From NCBI RefSeq assembly GCF_014203795.1, contig NZ_JACHJU010000001.1, positions 3,844,001 through 3,908,000 on the forward strand: a DNA stretch of 64,000 nt, given 5' to 3'. Positions 43,350 to 53,012 of this stretch are shown here, piece after piece. Position numbers and translations under genes: made by a program. How positions within the stretch are numbered: position 1 is the first letter of the stretch; each line of letters opens with the position of its first letter. The notes below the pieces were generated by a model. The model was not told the origin of the DNA. It saw only the letters and a program-made list of their open reading frames with translations, and did not search any database. The stretch comes from Streptosporangium album. GTDB taxonomy: Bacteria; Actinomycetota; Actinomycetes; Streptosporangiales; Streptosporangiaceae.

Positions 43350-44597
43350 GTGGGGTTCGGGGATTTCGTCCAACGGCTTGCGGTGGACACTCGTCCGCTG
43401 AGTGTCCCCGCATACCGGCGGCTCTGGGCCGGCCAGGGCGTGTCGTTCATCGGCTTCCAGCTCACCTCGGTGGCGGTCAGCGCCCAGATCTACGCCATCA
43501 CCGGCTCGTCCTTCTGGGTCGGCATGCTCGGCCCGGCCAACCTGATCCCCCTGGTGGTCTTCGGCCTCTGGGGCGGGGCCGTCGCCGACGCGGTCGACCG
43601 GCGCAGGCTGCTCCTGGTCGGCGCGCTGATCGCCTGGACCGCCACGCTCGCGCTGCTCGTCCAGGCCGCCCTGGGGACGACCAACGTCGGCCTGCTGCTG
43701 GCGACCGTGGCCGTGCACGCCACCGGGTTCGCCATCACCGGGCCGACCCGGGGCGCGATCATCCCCAGGCTGGTGCCGGCCGAGCTGGTCCCGGCGGCCA
43801 ACACGCTCAACTACCTGGCGGGCGGGTCCGGCAGTGTCATCGGCCCGCTGATCGGCGGGGTCGTGCTCGCCCAGGGCGGGTTCGCCACCGCCTACCTGAT
43901 CGACGCGCTGCTGTTCGGCGCGGGCTTCTACGCCGCCCTGCGGCTGCCGCAGCTCAAGCCGGTCGGTGAGATCACCCGCCCCGGCCTGCGGTCGGTCGTG
44001 GACGGCCTGCGCTACGTGTCGGGGCACCCGATCGTGATGATGTCCTTCGTCGTGGACATCATCGCCATGGCGTTCGCGCTGCCCAGGGCGCTGTTCCCGG
44101 AGGTCGTGGCCGAGCGGTTCGGCGGCTCGCCGACCGCGTTCGGCTGGCTGTCGGCGAGCATGGCCATCGGTTCGGTGATCGGCGGACTGATGTCGGGCTG
44201 GGTGGGCCGGGTCCGGCGCCAGGGCCTGGCGCTCACGTTCGTGATCGCGGCCTGGGGGCTCAGCGTCGCCGCAGCCGGGCTCGTGGGACAGCTCTGGCTG
44301 ATGGTCGCGCTGCTGGCCTTCGGCGGGGCCGCCGACCTGGTCTCCTCGGTGTGGCGGCAGACGATCCTGCAGACCCACGCACCCGACGACATGCGCGGGC
44401 GGATGCAGGGCGTGTTCATGGTGGTGGTCGCCGGAGGCCCCCGGCTGGGGGACCTGCGCGCCGGAGCCACGGCGACCTGGTTCGGCGCCCCCGGGGCGTG
44501 GATCGGCGGCGGGATCGCCTGCGCGGTCACGGTGCTCGTGGTGGGGCTGGCCGTACCGGCCTTCAGGGGCTACCGGCCCGCCGTGCAGAGCCGGTGA
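43350..44597 (+). CDS. MFS transporter (enterobactin exporter/EntS-like)
   Basis: 415 aa, twelve predicted TM helices. The N-terminus VPAYRRLWAGQGVSFIGFQL and the loop 2-3 motif GLWGGAVADAVDRRRLLLVG are typical of MFS_3 exporters; APDDMRGRMQGVFMVVVAGG follows in the second half. The substrate is not deducible; related proteins export siderophores or drugs. GTG at 43350 with GGGGGA 4 bases upstream is preferred over TTG at 43338. It directly precedes the DtxR-type iron regulator, which would fit a link to iron. Confidence 0.85.
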   Translation: MGFGDFVQRLAVDTRPLSVPAYRRLWAGQGVSFIGFQLTSVAVSAQIYAITGSSFWVGMLGPANLIPLVVFGLWGGAVADAVDRRRLLLVGALIAWTATLALLVQAALGTTNVGLLLATVAVHATGFAITGPTRGAIIPRLVPAELVPAANTLNYLAGGSGSVIGPLIGGVVLAQGGFATAYLIDALLFGAGFYAALRLPQLKPVGEITRPGLRSVVDGLRYVSGHPIVMMSFVVDIIAMAFALPRALFPEVVAERFGGSPTAFGWLSASMAIGSVIGGLMSGWVGRVRRQGLALTFVIAAWGLSVAAAGLVGQLWLMVALLAFGGAADLVSSVWRQTILQTHAPDDMRGRMQGVFMVVVAGGPRLGDLRAGATATWFGAPGAWIGGGIACAVTVLVVGLAVPAFRGYRPAVQSR

Positions 44598-44802
44598 ACG
44601 GTTCCGGCGGGCGGGGTTTCACCGGTCCGCTGTACGGGGCCGGTGAACGGATTGGGAAGGATTCGGCAACTGCCGGTGTTTGTGCCCTTGTCATCGGGGA
44701 CGGATCTCACAATAGGGTCGGGGTCTGAGACTTCCCGGTCCCGCGCGGCTCGACGGCACCAGCGCGCGATGGACGGGGCACCGAGATAGGACGGGAGGAG
44801 CC

Positions 44803-45507
44803 TTGACCGCACACGGCCTGATCGACACCACGGAGATGTATCTCCGCACGATCTTCGAGTTGGAGGAGGAGGGGATCGTCCCTCTGCGTGCGCGCATCGC
44901 CGAACGGCTGCAGCAGAGTGGTCCCACCGTCAGCCAGACCGTCGCCCGCATGGAGCGCGACGGCCTGGTCAGGGTCGAGGGCGACCGGCATCTGACCATG
45001 ACCGACCTGGGGCGCACGCTCGCGACCCGGGTCATGCGCAAGCACCGCCTCGCCGAGTGCCTGCTCACCCAGGTGATCGGCCTCCCCTGGGAGGAGGTGC
45101 ACATCGAGGCGTGCCGCTGGGAGCACGTCATGTCCGAATCCGTGGAGGCCCGGCTGGTCAGCCTGCTGAACAACCCCACCGAGGACCCGCACGGAAACCC
45201 CATCCCGGGCCTGGACGAGCTCGGTGTCGAGGGCCTCGCGGGAGGCGGCTGGGAGTCCCTGCCGTCGATGGCCGCCTTGGCCGGACCCAGAGATATACCC
45301 GTTGTGGTGCGGCGAATTAGCGAACAAGTGCAAAGTGATCCGGCTGTGATGCTTAAACTCAAGCAAGTTGGGATACAACCCGGACGCGAGGTGACGCTCG
45401 CGGCGAGCGACGACGGTGTGCGGGTGACAGGTGACGACGGAGCGGAGAACAGACTTGCGGACCTTCCGCGAGACGTTGCCGCACATGTTTTCGTCTCCAC
45501 ACGCTGA
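44803..45507 (+). CDS. DtxR/IdeR-family iron-dependent repressor
   Basis: 234 aa. N-terminal winged helix ([40 protein letters not shown]). Metal-site residues are all present two positions later than in DtxR: Met12, His81, Glu85, His100, Cys104, Glu107 and His108 (CRWEHVMS). The C-terminal FeoA/SH3-like domain is intact. With Fe2+ it would repress iron-acquisition genes. TTG start with a GGGAGGAG site upstream. It is 205 bases downstream of the MFS exporter. Confidence 0.92.
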   Translation: MTAHGLIDTTEMYLRTIFELEEEGIVPLRARIAERLQQSGPTVSQTVARMERDGLVRVEGDRHLTMTDLGRTLATRVMRKHRLAECLLTQVIGLPWEEVHIEACRWEHVMSESVEARLVSLLNNPTEDPHGNPIPGLDELGVEGLAGGGWESLPSMAALAGPRDIPVVVRRISEQVQSDPAVMLKLKQVGIQPGREVTLAASDDGVRVTGDDGAENRLADLPRDVAAHVFVSTR

Positions 45508-45627
45508 CCAAGGCCCCTCTGCTTGGTTGGATTCCCCTCGGGAGACCCTTCACTCCCCGGCCGAGACTGCAGCAGGAGCAACCGTGGTTCGCTTTGCGCA
45601 CACCCGTCCCCGAGGGGTGGTCACCGG

Positions 45628-47853
45628 ATGAAGCGGTGGGGGGATGTCACCCAGGACACCGCCGACCACCTTTCGGCCGGTTCCGTTCTTGATCACGCTG
45701 AGATGGCGGTGGTCGTCACCGACCGGTTCAGCAACCTTCTCTACTGGAATCCCTTCGCGGAGAAGCTGTTCGGCCGTCCCGGAGCGCCGGGCACCCGAGA
45801 ACAGTCGCTCTCCCTGGGGATCATGGAGAAGGACCACCCGCTCGCCGTCGAGCTCGCCAAGCACGTGCTCAAGGGCGGCGTCTGGGAGGGCACCTTCGAC
45901 GTCAGGCGAGGGGACGGGACGATCGTCTACGTCCGCGCCCAGGCCGTGCCGTTGCGACACGTCTCGGGATCGGTGACGGGCATCGTCATCACCGCCCGCG
46001 AGGCGATGCGCAGCAACGAGCGGGAGAAGGACCGGTTCGGCCTGCTGGAGCGGATCGGCGAGCGGCTCGCCGGCTCGCTGTACGTCGAGGAGACGCTCAA
46101 ACGCGTCGCCGAGATGCTCGTCCCGCAGTTCGCCGACCACTGCTTCATCGAGCTGATGGAGGGGGAGCGGCTCACCCGCAGGGTCTCCACCCACGTTCCC
46201 GGCTGGAGCCCGCCGCCCGGCACCTGGGCACCGCTCGGCGCCGAGATCCGTTATCCGACGGGGCACTACGCCGACATCGCGCTGCGCCGCCAGGAGACGA
46301 TCCTGGTCGAGGACTTCTCCCAGACGAACTATCCCAGCCCCGGTGAGGGCAGCACCCGCCTGGCGGCCGAGATCGGGATGACCTCGGCCATCGTGGCACC
46401 GCTGTGCGTGCGCGGCGAGACCCTCGGGCTGATGTACCTGGGCCTGTCCAACCTGACCGACCGGCGCAGCCCGCACTACGACGCCTTCGACCGCGACTTC
46501 GTGGGGGCCATCGCCACCCGGGTCGCCCTGGCCGTGGACAACGCCCTGCTGTTCGAGGAGGAGCGGCACACCGCCGAGTCCTTCCAGAAATACCTGCTCC
46601 CCCGCGAGCTGCCCCAGCTCGACGGCCTGGAGATCGCGGTCCGCTACTACCCGGCGGCACCGCTCGCCTCGCACGGGCAGGGCATCCAGACCCAGGTCGG
46701 CGGCGACTGGTACGACGTCATCCCGCTGTCGGCGGGCCGGGTCGGCATCGTCATCGGCGACGTCGAGGGCCGGGGGGCCAAGGCCGCCGCCGTCATGGGC
46801 CAGCTCCGGGCCGCGCTGCGGGCCTTCGCCCAGGACGACAAGCCGCCCGCGGAGATCCTCGCCCGGCTCGACGAGTGGACGCGGATCATCGCCACCCCCG
46901 AGCAGGACGACAGCGGTGAGGACATCAGCATCCCGCCCATCGTCACGTGCCAGTACCTCGTCTACGACGCCTGGTCGCGGCAGCTGTCGTTCGCCAACGC
47001 CGGTCACGCCCCGCCGCTGCTGCTCAAGGACGGCACCTGCGCCGAGCTCGACATCAAGGAGGTCGGCCAGCCCCTCGGCGTCCGCGCCAAGGGGGTCCAC
47101 GCCGACCTGGTCTACAAGGAGGAGACGCGGACGCTGCCCCCCGGGGCCGCGCTGCTGCTCTACACCGACGGCCTCGTCGACCGCCGTCCCGTCCGTGACG
47201 CCGACGGCAGGCCGCCCAACGACGAGGAGACTCTCGCGCTGCTCTGCGCGAAGCTCGTCAAGATATCCGACGCCTCGGTGGAGGGCATCGCGCACGCCGC
47301 GACGACCGCCGTGCCGGGTGAGATCGACGACGACATGGCCATCCTGGTGGTCCGGTCCGCCCCGCACGACCTCGAGGTCGAGGAGCGCACCTTCCCGGCC
47401 CAGCCGATCATGGTCGGTGAGGCCCGCCGGATGGCGGCGGAGGCGTTCACCGGCTGGAGTGTGCCCGAGGAGCGCGCCGAGCTCGCCTGCCTGCTGGTCT
47501 CCGAGGTGGTGACGAACGTGGTGCTGCACGCCGCGACCACCAGCGTCCCGCGCCGCGAGCTGATGATGGACGCCCCGATCTCCTTCGACGAGACCTGGGA
47601 CGACCTGCCGGACTTCGACGACGAGATCGTCAACGAGAAGGAGTTCACGCTCCGGCTCCGCAGGGGCAGGGAGTCGGTCTGGGTCGAGGTCTTCGACCAG
47701 GACCTGAGGCTTCCCCGCATCCGTAGCGCGGGGGAGAACGACGAGGGCGGCCGGGGACTCTATCTCGTCGACCAGCTCGCCAAGCGCTGGGGTTCACGCC
47801 CCACCAAGGAGGGCAAGGCCGTCTGGTTCGAGATCCCCACCAAGTCCCGCTGA
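45628..47853 (+). CDS. SpoIIE-type PP2C phosphatase with PAS, GAF and HATPase domains
   Basis: 741 aa from the ATG at 45628. PAS (about 20-120: AEMAVVVTDRFSNLLYWNPF), GAF (about 140-310), SpoIIE phosphatase (about 330-570: GGDWYDVIPLSAGRVGIVIG with metal-binding Asp, LSFANAGHAPPLLL, ALLLYTDGLVDRR, EIDDDMAILVV) and a HATPase_c anti-sigma-like domain (ELACLLVSEVVTNVVLHAAT, GRGLYLVDQLAKRWG). It can both dephosphorylate a STAS antagonist and phosphorylate one or bind sigma. The window holds two orphan STAS proteins that could be partners. Cytosolic. Confidence 0.9.
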   Translation: MKRWGDVTQDTADHLSAGSVLDHAEMAVVVTDRFSNLLYWNPFAEKLFGRPGAPGTREQSLSLGIMEKDHPLAVELAKHVLKGGVWEGTFDVRRGDGTIVYVRAQAVPLRHVSGSVTGIVITAREAMRSNEREKDRFGLLERIGERLAGSLYVEETLKRVAEMLVPQFADHCFIELMEGERLTRRVSTHVPGWSPPPGTWAPLGAEIRYPTGHYADIALRRQETILVEDFSQTNYPSPGEGSTRLAAEIGMTSAIVAPLCVRGETLGLMYLGLSNLTDRRSPHYDAFDRDFVGAIATRVALAVDNALLFEEERHTAESFQKYLLPRELPQLDGLEIAVRYYPAAPLASHGQGIQTQVGGDWYDVIPLSAGRVGIVIGDVEGRGAKAAAVMGQLRAALRAFAQDDKPPAEILARLDEWTRIIATPEQDDSGEDISIPPIVTCQYLVYDAWSRQLSFANAGHAPPLLLKDGTCAELDIKEVGQPLGVRAKGVHADLVYKEETRTLPPGAALLLYTDGLVDRRPVRDADGRPPNDEETLALLCAKLVKISDASVEGIAHAATTAVPGEIDDDMAILVVRSAPHDLEVEERTFPAQPIMVGEARRMAAEAFTGWSVPEERAELACLLVSEVVTNVVLHAATTSVPRRELMMDAPISFDETWDDLPDFDDEIVNEKEFTLRLRRGRESVWVEVFDQDLRLPRIRSAGENDEGGRGLYLVDQLAKRWGSRPTKEGKAVWFEIPTKSR

Positions 47854-47952
47854 GCGCGGAGCGGCCCGGCCGGTGATCGCCGCCGCTCCCCCGCGGGGCA
47901 GGCGGTGGGGGATGACCTCGGCGGTCATGGAAGGCGGCGGCCGGGGCGGGCC

Positions 47953-49152
47953 TCAGTAGTTCTTGAGGGTGATGGCCCGGGCCGCCTTCTGGATCGGCTC
48001 CATGACCTTGGCCATCATGCGCTCCTTGCCCGGCAGGTATTTCATCAGCGAGAGCATCTTCATCTGGAACCAGACCTGGGTCTTGCTCCGCAGCACCATG
48101 TGCCTGATGTTGCCCGGCCCGAGCTTCTGGTTCTGCTCGGCGAAGTGCCGCATCGCCTGCTCGTAGCCGCCGAAACCGGCCTCGTGGTCGTCACCGGCGG
48201 CGGCCAGCTCGCCGGCCAGGACGTAGGCGCCGACCAGGGCCAGACTCGTGCCCTGCCCCGAGGCGGGGGAGGCGCAGTAGGCGGCGTCCCCGACCAGTGC
48301 CACCCGCCCCTTCGACCAGCGGTCCATGTGGACCTGGCTCAGTGAGTCGAAGTAGAAGTCGGGTGCGTCGGCCATGCCGTCGAGCAGGCGGGGGATCTCC
48401 CATCCCTCCCCGGCGTAGGTGCCGGTCAGGAGCTTCTGCTGCCGGTCACGGTCGCGGTGGTCGTCATCCGGCGACACGGAGGCGAACAGGAACATCGCCT
48501 TGGCCCCGGTGTCCTTGGCCGTGCTGTACGTCAGCGCCGTCCTGCCGGGAGAGACGTAGGTGAGCTCCCACCGGTCGAGGCCCAGGTGGTTGGGGACGCT
48601 GAAGATCGAGATGTGGTAGCCGAGGTCGCGGACATACTCGGACTCGGGGCCGAAGGCCAGCGCGCGGGTGGTGGAGTGCAGCCCGTCGGCACCCACCACG
48701 AGGTCGAAGGTGCGCGTCTCGCCGCTCTCGAAGGCGACCTTCACCCCGTCGCCGTCGTCGGTGAGGGAGGCGATGGAGTCGTCGAAGAGATATTCGACCT
48801 CGTTCGCGGTCAGTTCATAAAGGATGCGGTTCAGGTCGCCACGCAGGATCTCGGCGTCCTCGCCCTCGCGCCCGCCGAACGTGTCGCCGCCCATGCTGGC
48901 CAGCCGCTTGCCGGCCGCGTTGACGACCGACGCGCCCCGCACGTCGGTGCGCTCCCGCCGGATCTCGTCCATGACACCCATGCGCGTGACCACGTCGAGG
49001 GCCGCGCCGCGGATATCGATCTTGTAGCCGCCCTGCCGGAGCGCGGGCGCCCGTTCCACCACCGTGGGAGTGAAACCGTGGCGGCGCAGCCAGTAGGCCA
49101 GCGTGACGCCCGCGATGCCGGCTCCGGAGATCAGAACGCTCGTGTTCCTCAT
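47953..49152 (-). CDS. FAD-dependent monooxygenase (paralogue of 9603-10769)
   Basis: 399 aa. Dinucleotide-binding SVLISGAGIAGVTLAYWLRR and VVERAPALRQGGYKIDIRGA, the DG motif LVVGADGLHSTTRALAFGPE and the second FAD motif GRVALVGDAAYCASPASGQG. It shares the whole layout with the monooxygenase near 9.6 kb. Substrate unknown; regulators of this arrangement often respond to aromatic or antibiotic-like compounds. Divergent from a TetR regulator that probably represses it. Confidence 0.9.
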   Translation of the reverse strand: MRNTSVLISGAGIAGVTLAYWLRRHGFTPTVVERAPALRQGGYKIDIRGAALDVVTRMGVMDEIRRERTDVRGASVVNAAGKRLASMGGDTFGGREGEDAEILRGDLNRILYELTANEVEYLFDDSIASLTDDGDGVKVAFESGETRTFDLVVGADGLHSTTRALAFGPESEYVRDLGYHISIFSVPNHLGLDRWELTYVSPGRTALTYSTAKDTGAKAMFLFASVSPDDDHRDRDRQQKLLTGTYAGEGWEIPRLLDGMADAPDFYFDSLSQVHMDRWSKGRVALVGDAAYCASPASGQGTSLALVGAYVLAGELAAAGDDHEAGFGGYEQAMRHFAEQNQKLGPGNIRHMVLRSKTQVWFQMKMLSLMKYLPGKERMMAKVMEPIQKAARAITLKNY

Positions 49153-49198
49153 GGGGGTGCTCCTTGGTCGGTTCCTCGTCTACGGCTGACAGTACACT

Positions 49199-49209
49199 TG
49201 TGTGACACA
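49199..49209. promoter_or_regulatory. Palindrome in monooxygenase/TetR spacer
   Basis: TGTG-TGA-CACA (49199-49209) lies in the 100-base divergent region between monooxygenase and TetR, with TTTGTTC copies following at about 49209 and 49222. It is a candidate TetR operator covering both promoters. Confidence 0.4.
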
Positions 49210-49252
49210 TTTGTTCAAGACGTTTGTTCCAGCCCTGTGTAGACTGCCGGAC

Positions 49253-49867
49253 ATGGGAAATCGCGAAGATCTTCTGGTCGGGGCCAAGCGCTGCCTCTAC
49301 GAGAAGGGGTACTCCCGCACCACCGCCCGCGACATCGCGGCGGCCTCGGGCGTCAGCCTCTCCGCCATCGGCTACCACTACGGGACCAAGGAAGCGCTGC
49401 TGAACGCGGCTCTCTACCAGGCCCTGGAGGAGTGGGGCGACGATCTGGCGGACATCCTGAACGCCGAGGCCGGTCCCGATGCCACACCCGCGGACCGGTT
49501 CGAGGCGGCGTGGGAGGGGGTGATCGCGTCGTTCGCCGCCAACCGGCCGCTCTGGGCCATCCAGTTCGAGCTCATCGCGCACATCGACCAGCTGCCGGAG
49601 CTGCGCCGTACCTTCTCCGAAGCCGGCCGCCAGGCACGTCTGGGCCTCGCCGAGCTGTTCGGGAGTCTGGGCCTCGCCGGGGACGGGGAGAGGGTGGCGC
49701 TCGGCTCGTTCTATCAGGCCCTGCTCAGCGGGGTGGTGGCGCAGTGGCTGGTGGATCCCGAGGGCGCGCCGTCGGGGCACGACCTGCTCGGCGCGGTGCG
49801 GACCGTCGCGGCGATCGTCGGCCCGGGAGCGCGGCCCGATCCCGAAGTGTCACCGGAGAAGAGTTAG
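49253..49867 (+). CDS. TetR family transcriptional regulator
   Basis: 204 aa from ATG. N-terminal HTH (REDLLVGAKRCLYEKGYSRT, TARDIAAASGVSLSAIGYHY, GTKEALLNAAL) and a C-terminal ligand domain. It is divergent from the FAD monooxygenase. The alpha/beta hydrolase gene follows 32 bases downstream and could be co-transcribed. Confidence 0.88.
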   Translation: MGNREDLLVGAKRCLYEKGYSRTTARDIAAASGVSLSAIGYHYGTKEALLNAALYQALEEWGDDLADILNAEAGPDATPADRFEAAWEGVIASFAANRPLWAIQFELIAHIDQLPELRRTFSEAGRQARLGLAELFGSLGLAGDGERVALGSFYQALLSGVVAQWLVDPEGAPSGHDLLGAVRTVAAIVGPGARPDPEVSPEKS

Positions 49868-49899
49868 GAGATGCCCGCGGTCGGTGCTTGACTGCGAGC

Positions 49900-50673
49900 A
49901 TGGAACTGGCCTTCGAACGGCGCGGGGCCGGACCGCCCCTGGTCCTGCTGCACGGAATCGGACACCACTGGCAGGCATGGCTGCCGGTGGTCGACCGGCT
50001 CGCCGCCGAGCGTGACGTGATCGCCGTGGACTTCCCCGGCTTCGGCGTCTCCCCGCCGCTGCCGCCCGGCTCGCCGTACACGGCGGAGAGCCTGGCCGAC
50101 GCGGTCGAGTCGTTCTGCGCGATGCTGGGTCTGGACGAACCCCATGTGGCGGGCAACTCCCTGGGCGGCTACGTCGCCCTCGAACTGGCCTCGCGGGGTG
50201 TGGTCCGTACGGCCACCGCACTCTCCCCGGCCGGGTTCTGGAGCCGCGGAGAGTTCCTCTACGCGCGGACGGTGCTGCGGGCGGTCAGGGCCTCGGCCCA
50301 GGCGACACCGCCGGAGCGGGCCCCGGCCGTCGCGGAGAACCCGCTGGGCCGGATGGCGATGGTGGGACTGATGGTGGCCCACCCCTCCAGGCTCTCCACC
50401 GAGGCGCTGCTCGCGGCCGGTCAGTCACTCGGCAACGCCCCGGGATTCGACGACACCCTGGACTCGTTCGCCTGGATGATGCCCCCCGCACCGCCCAAGG
50501 TGCCGATCACGATCGCCTGGGGCGAGCACGACCGCCTCCTGCTCCGGCGGCAGGCCGTACGGGCCGCTCGGTGGTCGGGCCGCCGGGTGAAGCTGCTGCG
50601 GGGCTGCGGGCATCTGCCGATGAGCGACGATCCCGAGCTGGTCGCCAGGGTCCTCCTGGAGGGGGCGGCGTAG
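49900..50673 (+). CDS. Alpha/beta-fold hydrolase
   Basis: 257 aa. Oxyanion segment LVLLHGIGHHWQAW, nucleophile elbow GNSLGG (Ser87), acid in WGEHDRLLL and catalytic His in GCGHLPMSDDP. It has the layout of small cytosolic esterases/epoxide-hydrolase-like enzymes. No SD of note precedes the ATG. By position it might act with the TetR/monooxygenase pair, for instance on an ester intermediate; that is inference. Confidence 0.88.
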   Translation: MELAFERRGAGPPLVLLHGIGHHWQAWLPVVDRLAAERDVIAVDFPGFGVSPPLPPGSPYTAESLADAVESFCAMLGLDEPHVAGNSLGGYVALELASRGVVRTATALSPAGFWSRGEFLYARTVLRAVRASAQATPPERAPAVAENPLGRMAMVGLMVAHPSRLSTEALLAAGQSLGNAPGFDDTLDSFAWMMPPAPPKVPITIAWGEHDRLLLRRQAVRAARWSGRRVKLLRGCGHLPMSDDPELVARVLLEGAA

Positions 50674-50685
50674 CCGGCGAGGGCG

Positions 50686-50847
50686 TCAGCGGAATGTCTG
50701 TCCCCAGATCGCGAGCATCACCAGGATGAACACCACCATGACGCCCGCATAGGCGACAGGGCCGAGCCGTACGGCTCGCCGGACCCGGTTGAGTCCCCAG
50801 GCGAACAGGAACGCCAGGAAGATCAGCAGGATCAGTCCGCTGTCCAT
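50686..50847 (-). CDS. Small two-helix membrane protein
   Basis: 53 codons, found by reading the minus strand between the hydrolase and the lipoprotein genes. MDSGLILLIFLAFLFAWGL forms the first TM helix, NRVRRAVRLGP a basic cytosolic turn and AYAGVMVVFILVMLAIWGQ the second. GAGGCGG precedes the ATG. The clear two-helix design makes this a likely real gene; function unknown. It converges with the hydrolase gene (12 bases apart). Confidence 0.6.
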   Translation of the reverse strand: MDSGLILLIFLAFLFAWGLNRVRRAVRLGPVAYAGVMVVFILVMLAIWGQTFR

Positions 50848-50930
50848 CAACACCGCCTCTGGGAGTCCTCGCTGACAAGTATGCGTCGGCTGAGCCGATC
50901 ATGCGGGAATTAAGCGTGACGCCGTAGCTC

Positions 50931-51482
50931 ATGAGATCGTTGCGCCTTGTGAACAGAACGTCGAAGGTAACGCGCGTCCTGCTGGTGTCCGCCCTCGCCG
51001 CGGGACTCTCCGCCTGTTCGGGTGGGAGTGACCCGTCGGCCGCCCCGGCGACGCCCACCTCTTCGGTGACCGCCCCCGAACCGGCCCCCTCCGAGGAGCT
51101 CACCCTCCCCTCCGAGATCCCCTCCGCCTCGACCTCCACGGTGCCCGAGGCGTCCGCGTCCGCGTCGGCCTCGGCTTCGGCTTCGGCGAGCTCGAAGCCC
51201 GTGGCGCCGGCAGCCGACGGCGCGCTGCTGGGAGACGTCCAACCGCTGGGAACGGGCTGGATCACGGTGGCGCCCGAGGGCAAGGCGGCCCAGAAGACCG
51301 AGCTCACGCCGTTCACGGTGGTGCTCGACGTGCAGGGGTCGATCTGCAAGCAGGGCGCGGTCCCGCACAAGTGCACGGTGGAGCAGCTGAAGAAGGCGCT
51401 CAAGGCGGGCGTCTCCCTCTATGCCAAGGTGACGGTCAGGGGCGGGACGGCCGCGCAGATCGAGGAGATCGTCCCGGAATGA
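50931..51482 (+). CDS. Lipoprotein with Ser/Ala linker
   Basis: 183 aa. Signal peptide VTRVLLVSALAAGLSACSGG ends in the lipobox LSAC. A low-complexity stalk follows, with an alternating Ser-Ala run (about residues 80-95), leading to a compact domain (GDVQPLGTGWITVAPEGKAA, CKQGAVPHKCTVEQLKKALK) with two cysteines that may pair. No known family. ATG at 50931 or GTG at 50949 could be the start. Probably anchored to the outer membrane leaflet. Confidence 0.7.
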   Translation: MRSLRLVNRTSKVTRVLLVSALAAGLSACSGGSDPSAAPATPTSSVTAPEPAPSEELTLPSEIPSASTSTVPEASASASASASASASSKPVAPAADGALLGDVQPLGTGWITVAPEGKAAQKTELTPFTVVLDVQGSICKQGAVPHKCTVEQLKKALKAGVSLYAKVTVRGGTAAQIEEIVPE

Positions 51483-51630
51483 CGGCTCCGGCGGCCGGTC
51501 ACGGGGTGGCCGTGCCCGGCGCGTTCATCGGGTCCGCCGCCGCACCGGCCGTATCCGCCGTATCCGCCGCGTCCGGCGGCGGACGCGGCGGGCCCGTGGC
51601 CAGGGGGCCCCGGAGACCGGAGCCGGAGGT

Positions 51631-52776
51631 TCAAAAACCGAAGGAACGGCCGATGATCTCCTTCATGATCTCCGTGGTGCCGCCGTAGATGGTCTGGACG
51701 CGGCTGTCGATCCAGGCCTTGGCGACGGGATACTCCATCATGTAGCCGTAGCCGCCGTGCAGCTGGAGGCAGCGGTCGATCACCTTGATCTGCAGCTCGG
51801 TGGTCCACCACTTGGCCTTGGCGGCGTCCACCGCACTGAGCTCCCCGGCGTTCAGGGCCAGGATGCACTTGTCCACGTAGTGACGGGCGATCTCCACCTC
51901 GGTGTCCAGCTCCGCCAGGACGAAGCGGGTGTTCTGGAAGCTGCCGATGGTGCGGCCGAAGGCCTTGCGGTTCTTGCAGTATTCGATCGTCGCCCGCAGG
52001 ACGGTCTCGGCCGCCGCCACGGCCATCACGGCGATCGACAGCCGCTCCTGCGGGAGGTTGCCCATGAGCTGGAAGAAGCCCTGGCCCTCCTCCTCGCCCA
52101 GCAGGTTGGCGGCGGGGACCCGGACGTTCTCGAAGAACAGCTCCGCGGTGTCCTGGGCGTGCATCCCGATCTTCTCCAGGTTGCGGCCCCGGCTGAAGCC
52201 CTCCATGCCCCGCTCGACGACGAGCAGAGAGGTCCCCCGGGCACCCGCGGCCGGGTCGGTCTTGGCGACCACGACGACCAGGTCGGAGTTGATGCCGTTG
52301 GTGATGAAGGTCTTCTGGCCGTTGACGACGTAGTGGTCGCCCTCGCGCACCGCCGTCGTCCTGATGCCCTGCAGGTCGCTGCCCGCTCCCGGCTCGGTCA
52401 TCCCGATGGCCGTGATCAGCTCACCGCTGACGAACCCGGGCAGCCAGCGGGCCTTCTGCTCGTCGTTGGTGAGTTTCACGAAGTACGGTGCCATCACGTC
52501 GTTGTGCAGCGAGTAGCCCAGACCGCTCGCGCCGACCCCGACGACCTCCTCGACGATCACGGCGTTGTAGCGGAAATCCGTGATCCCGGCCCCGCCGAAC
52601 TCCTCAGGCACCCCGAAACCGAACATCCCGAGCTCGCCGGCCTTCTTCCACACCTCGCGGGGGACGATGCCGTCCTTCTCCCACTGGTCGTGGTGGGGAA
52701 CGACCTCGCGGGCCAGGAACTCGCGCACGGTCTCACGGAAGAGCTGGTGCTCCTCCTCGAAGAGGTCTCGCTTCAT
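51631..52776 (-). CDS. Acyl-CoA dehydrogenase
   Basis: 381 aa from ATG with TAGGAGG 7 bases upstream. GSDLQGIRTTAVREGDHYVV and GQKTFITNGINSDLVVVVAK form the FAD/substrate middle domain; the C-terminal domain has QLHGGYGYMMEYPVAKAWID and QTIYGGTTEIMKEIIGR, with the catalytic Glu in TTEI. It oxidises acyl-CoA to enoyl-CoA, passing electrons to ETF. The most similar types act on long or branched chains. The SDR/crotonase pair at 30-32 kb could supply the next steps but is not linked. Confidence 0.92.
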   Translation of the reverse strand: MKRDLFEEEHQLFRETVREFLAREVVPHHDQWEKDGIVPREVWKKAGELGMFGFGVPEEFGGAGITDFRYNAVIVEEVVGVGASGLGYSLHNDVMAPYFVKLTNDEQKARWLPGFVSGELITAIGMTEPGAGSDLQGIRTTAVREGDHYVVNGQKTFITNGINSDLVVVVAKTDPAAGARGTSLLVVERGMEGFSRGRNLEKIGMHAQDTAELFFENVRVPAANLLGEEEGQGFFQLMGNLPQERLSIAVMAVAAAETVLRATIEYCKNRKAFGRTIGSFQNTRFVLAELDTEVEIARHYVDKCILALNAGELSAVDAAKAKWWTTELQIKVIDRCLQLHGGYGYMMEYPVAKAWIDSRVQTIYGGTTEIMKEIIGRSFGF

Positions 52777-53012
52777 TGACTGCCTCCTAGGGGGTTCCGT
52801 GGCCCAGAATACGATTCTGTTACCTGCAGGTACACCCGCTCTGAGGGGTGAGGTGGTTGTCGTCCCTCCAGTCGACCAGATCACAAGTCCGCCACAGTCC
52901 CCTGGGGGTCTTGTCATCCTCCTGCGTCGGGAGATCGGGGGGCGGTACGATCCGGGCCTAGTTGTGATTAGATGACCAGTTTTGCGACCAGTCCTCGTGA
53001 GCGGAGTGTCCA

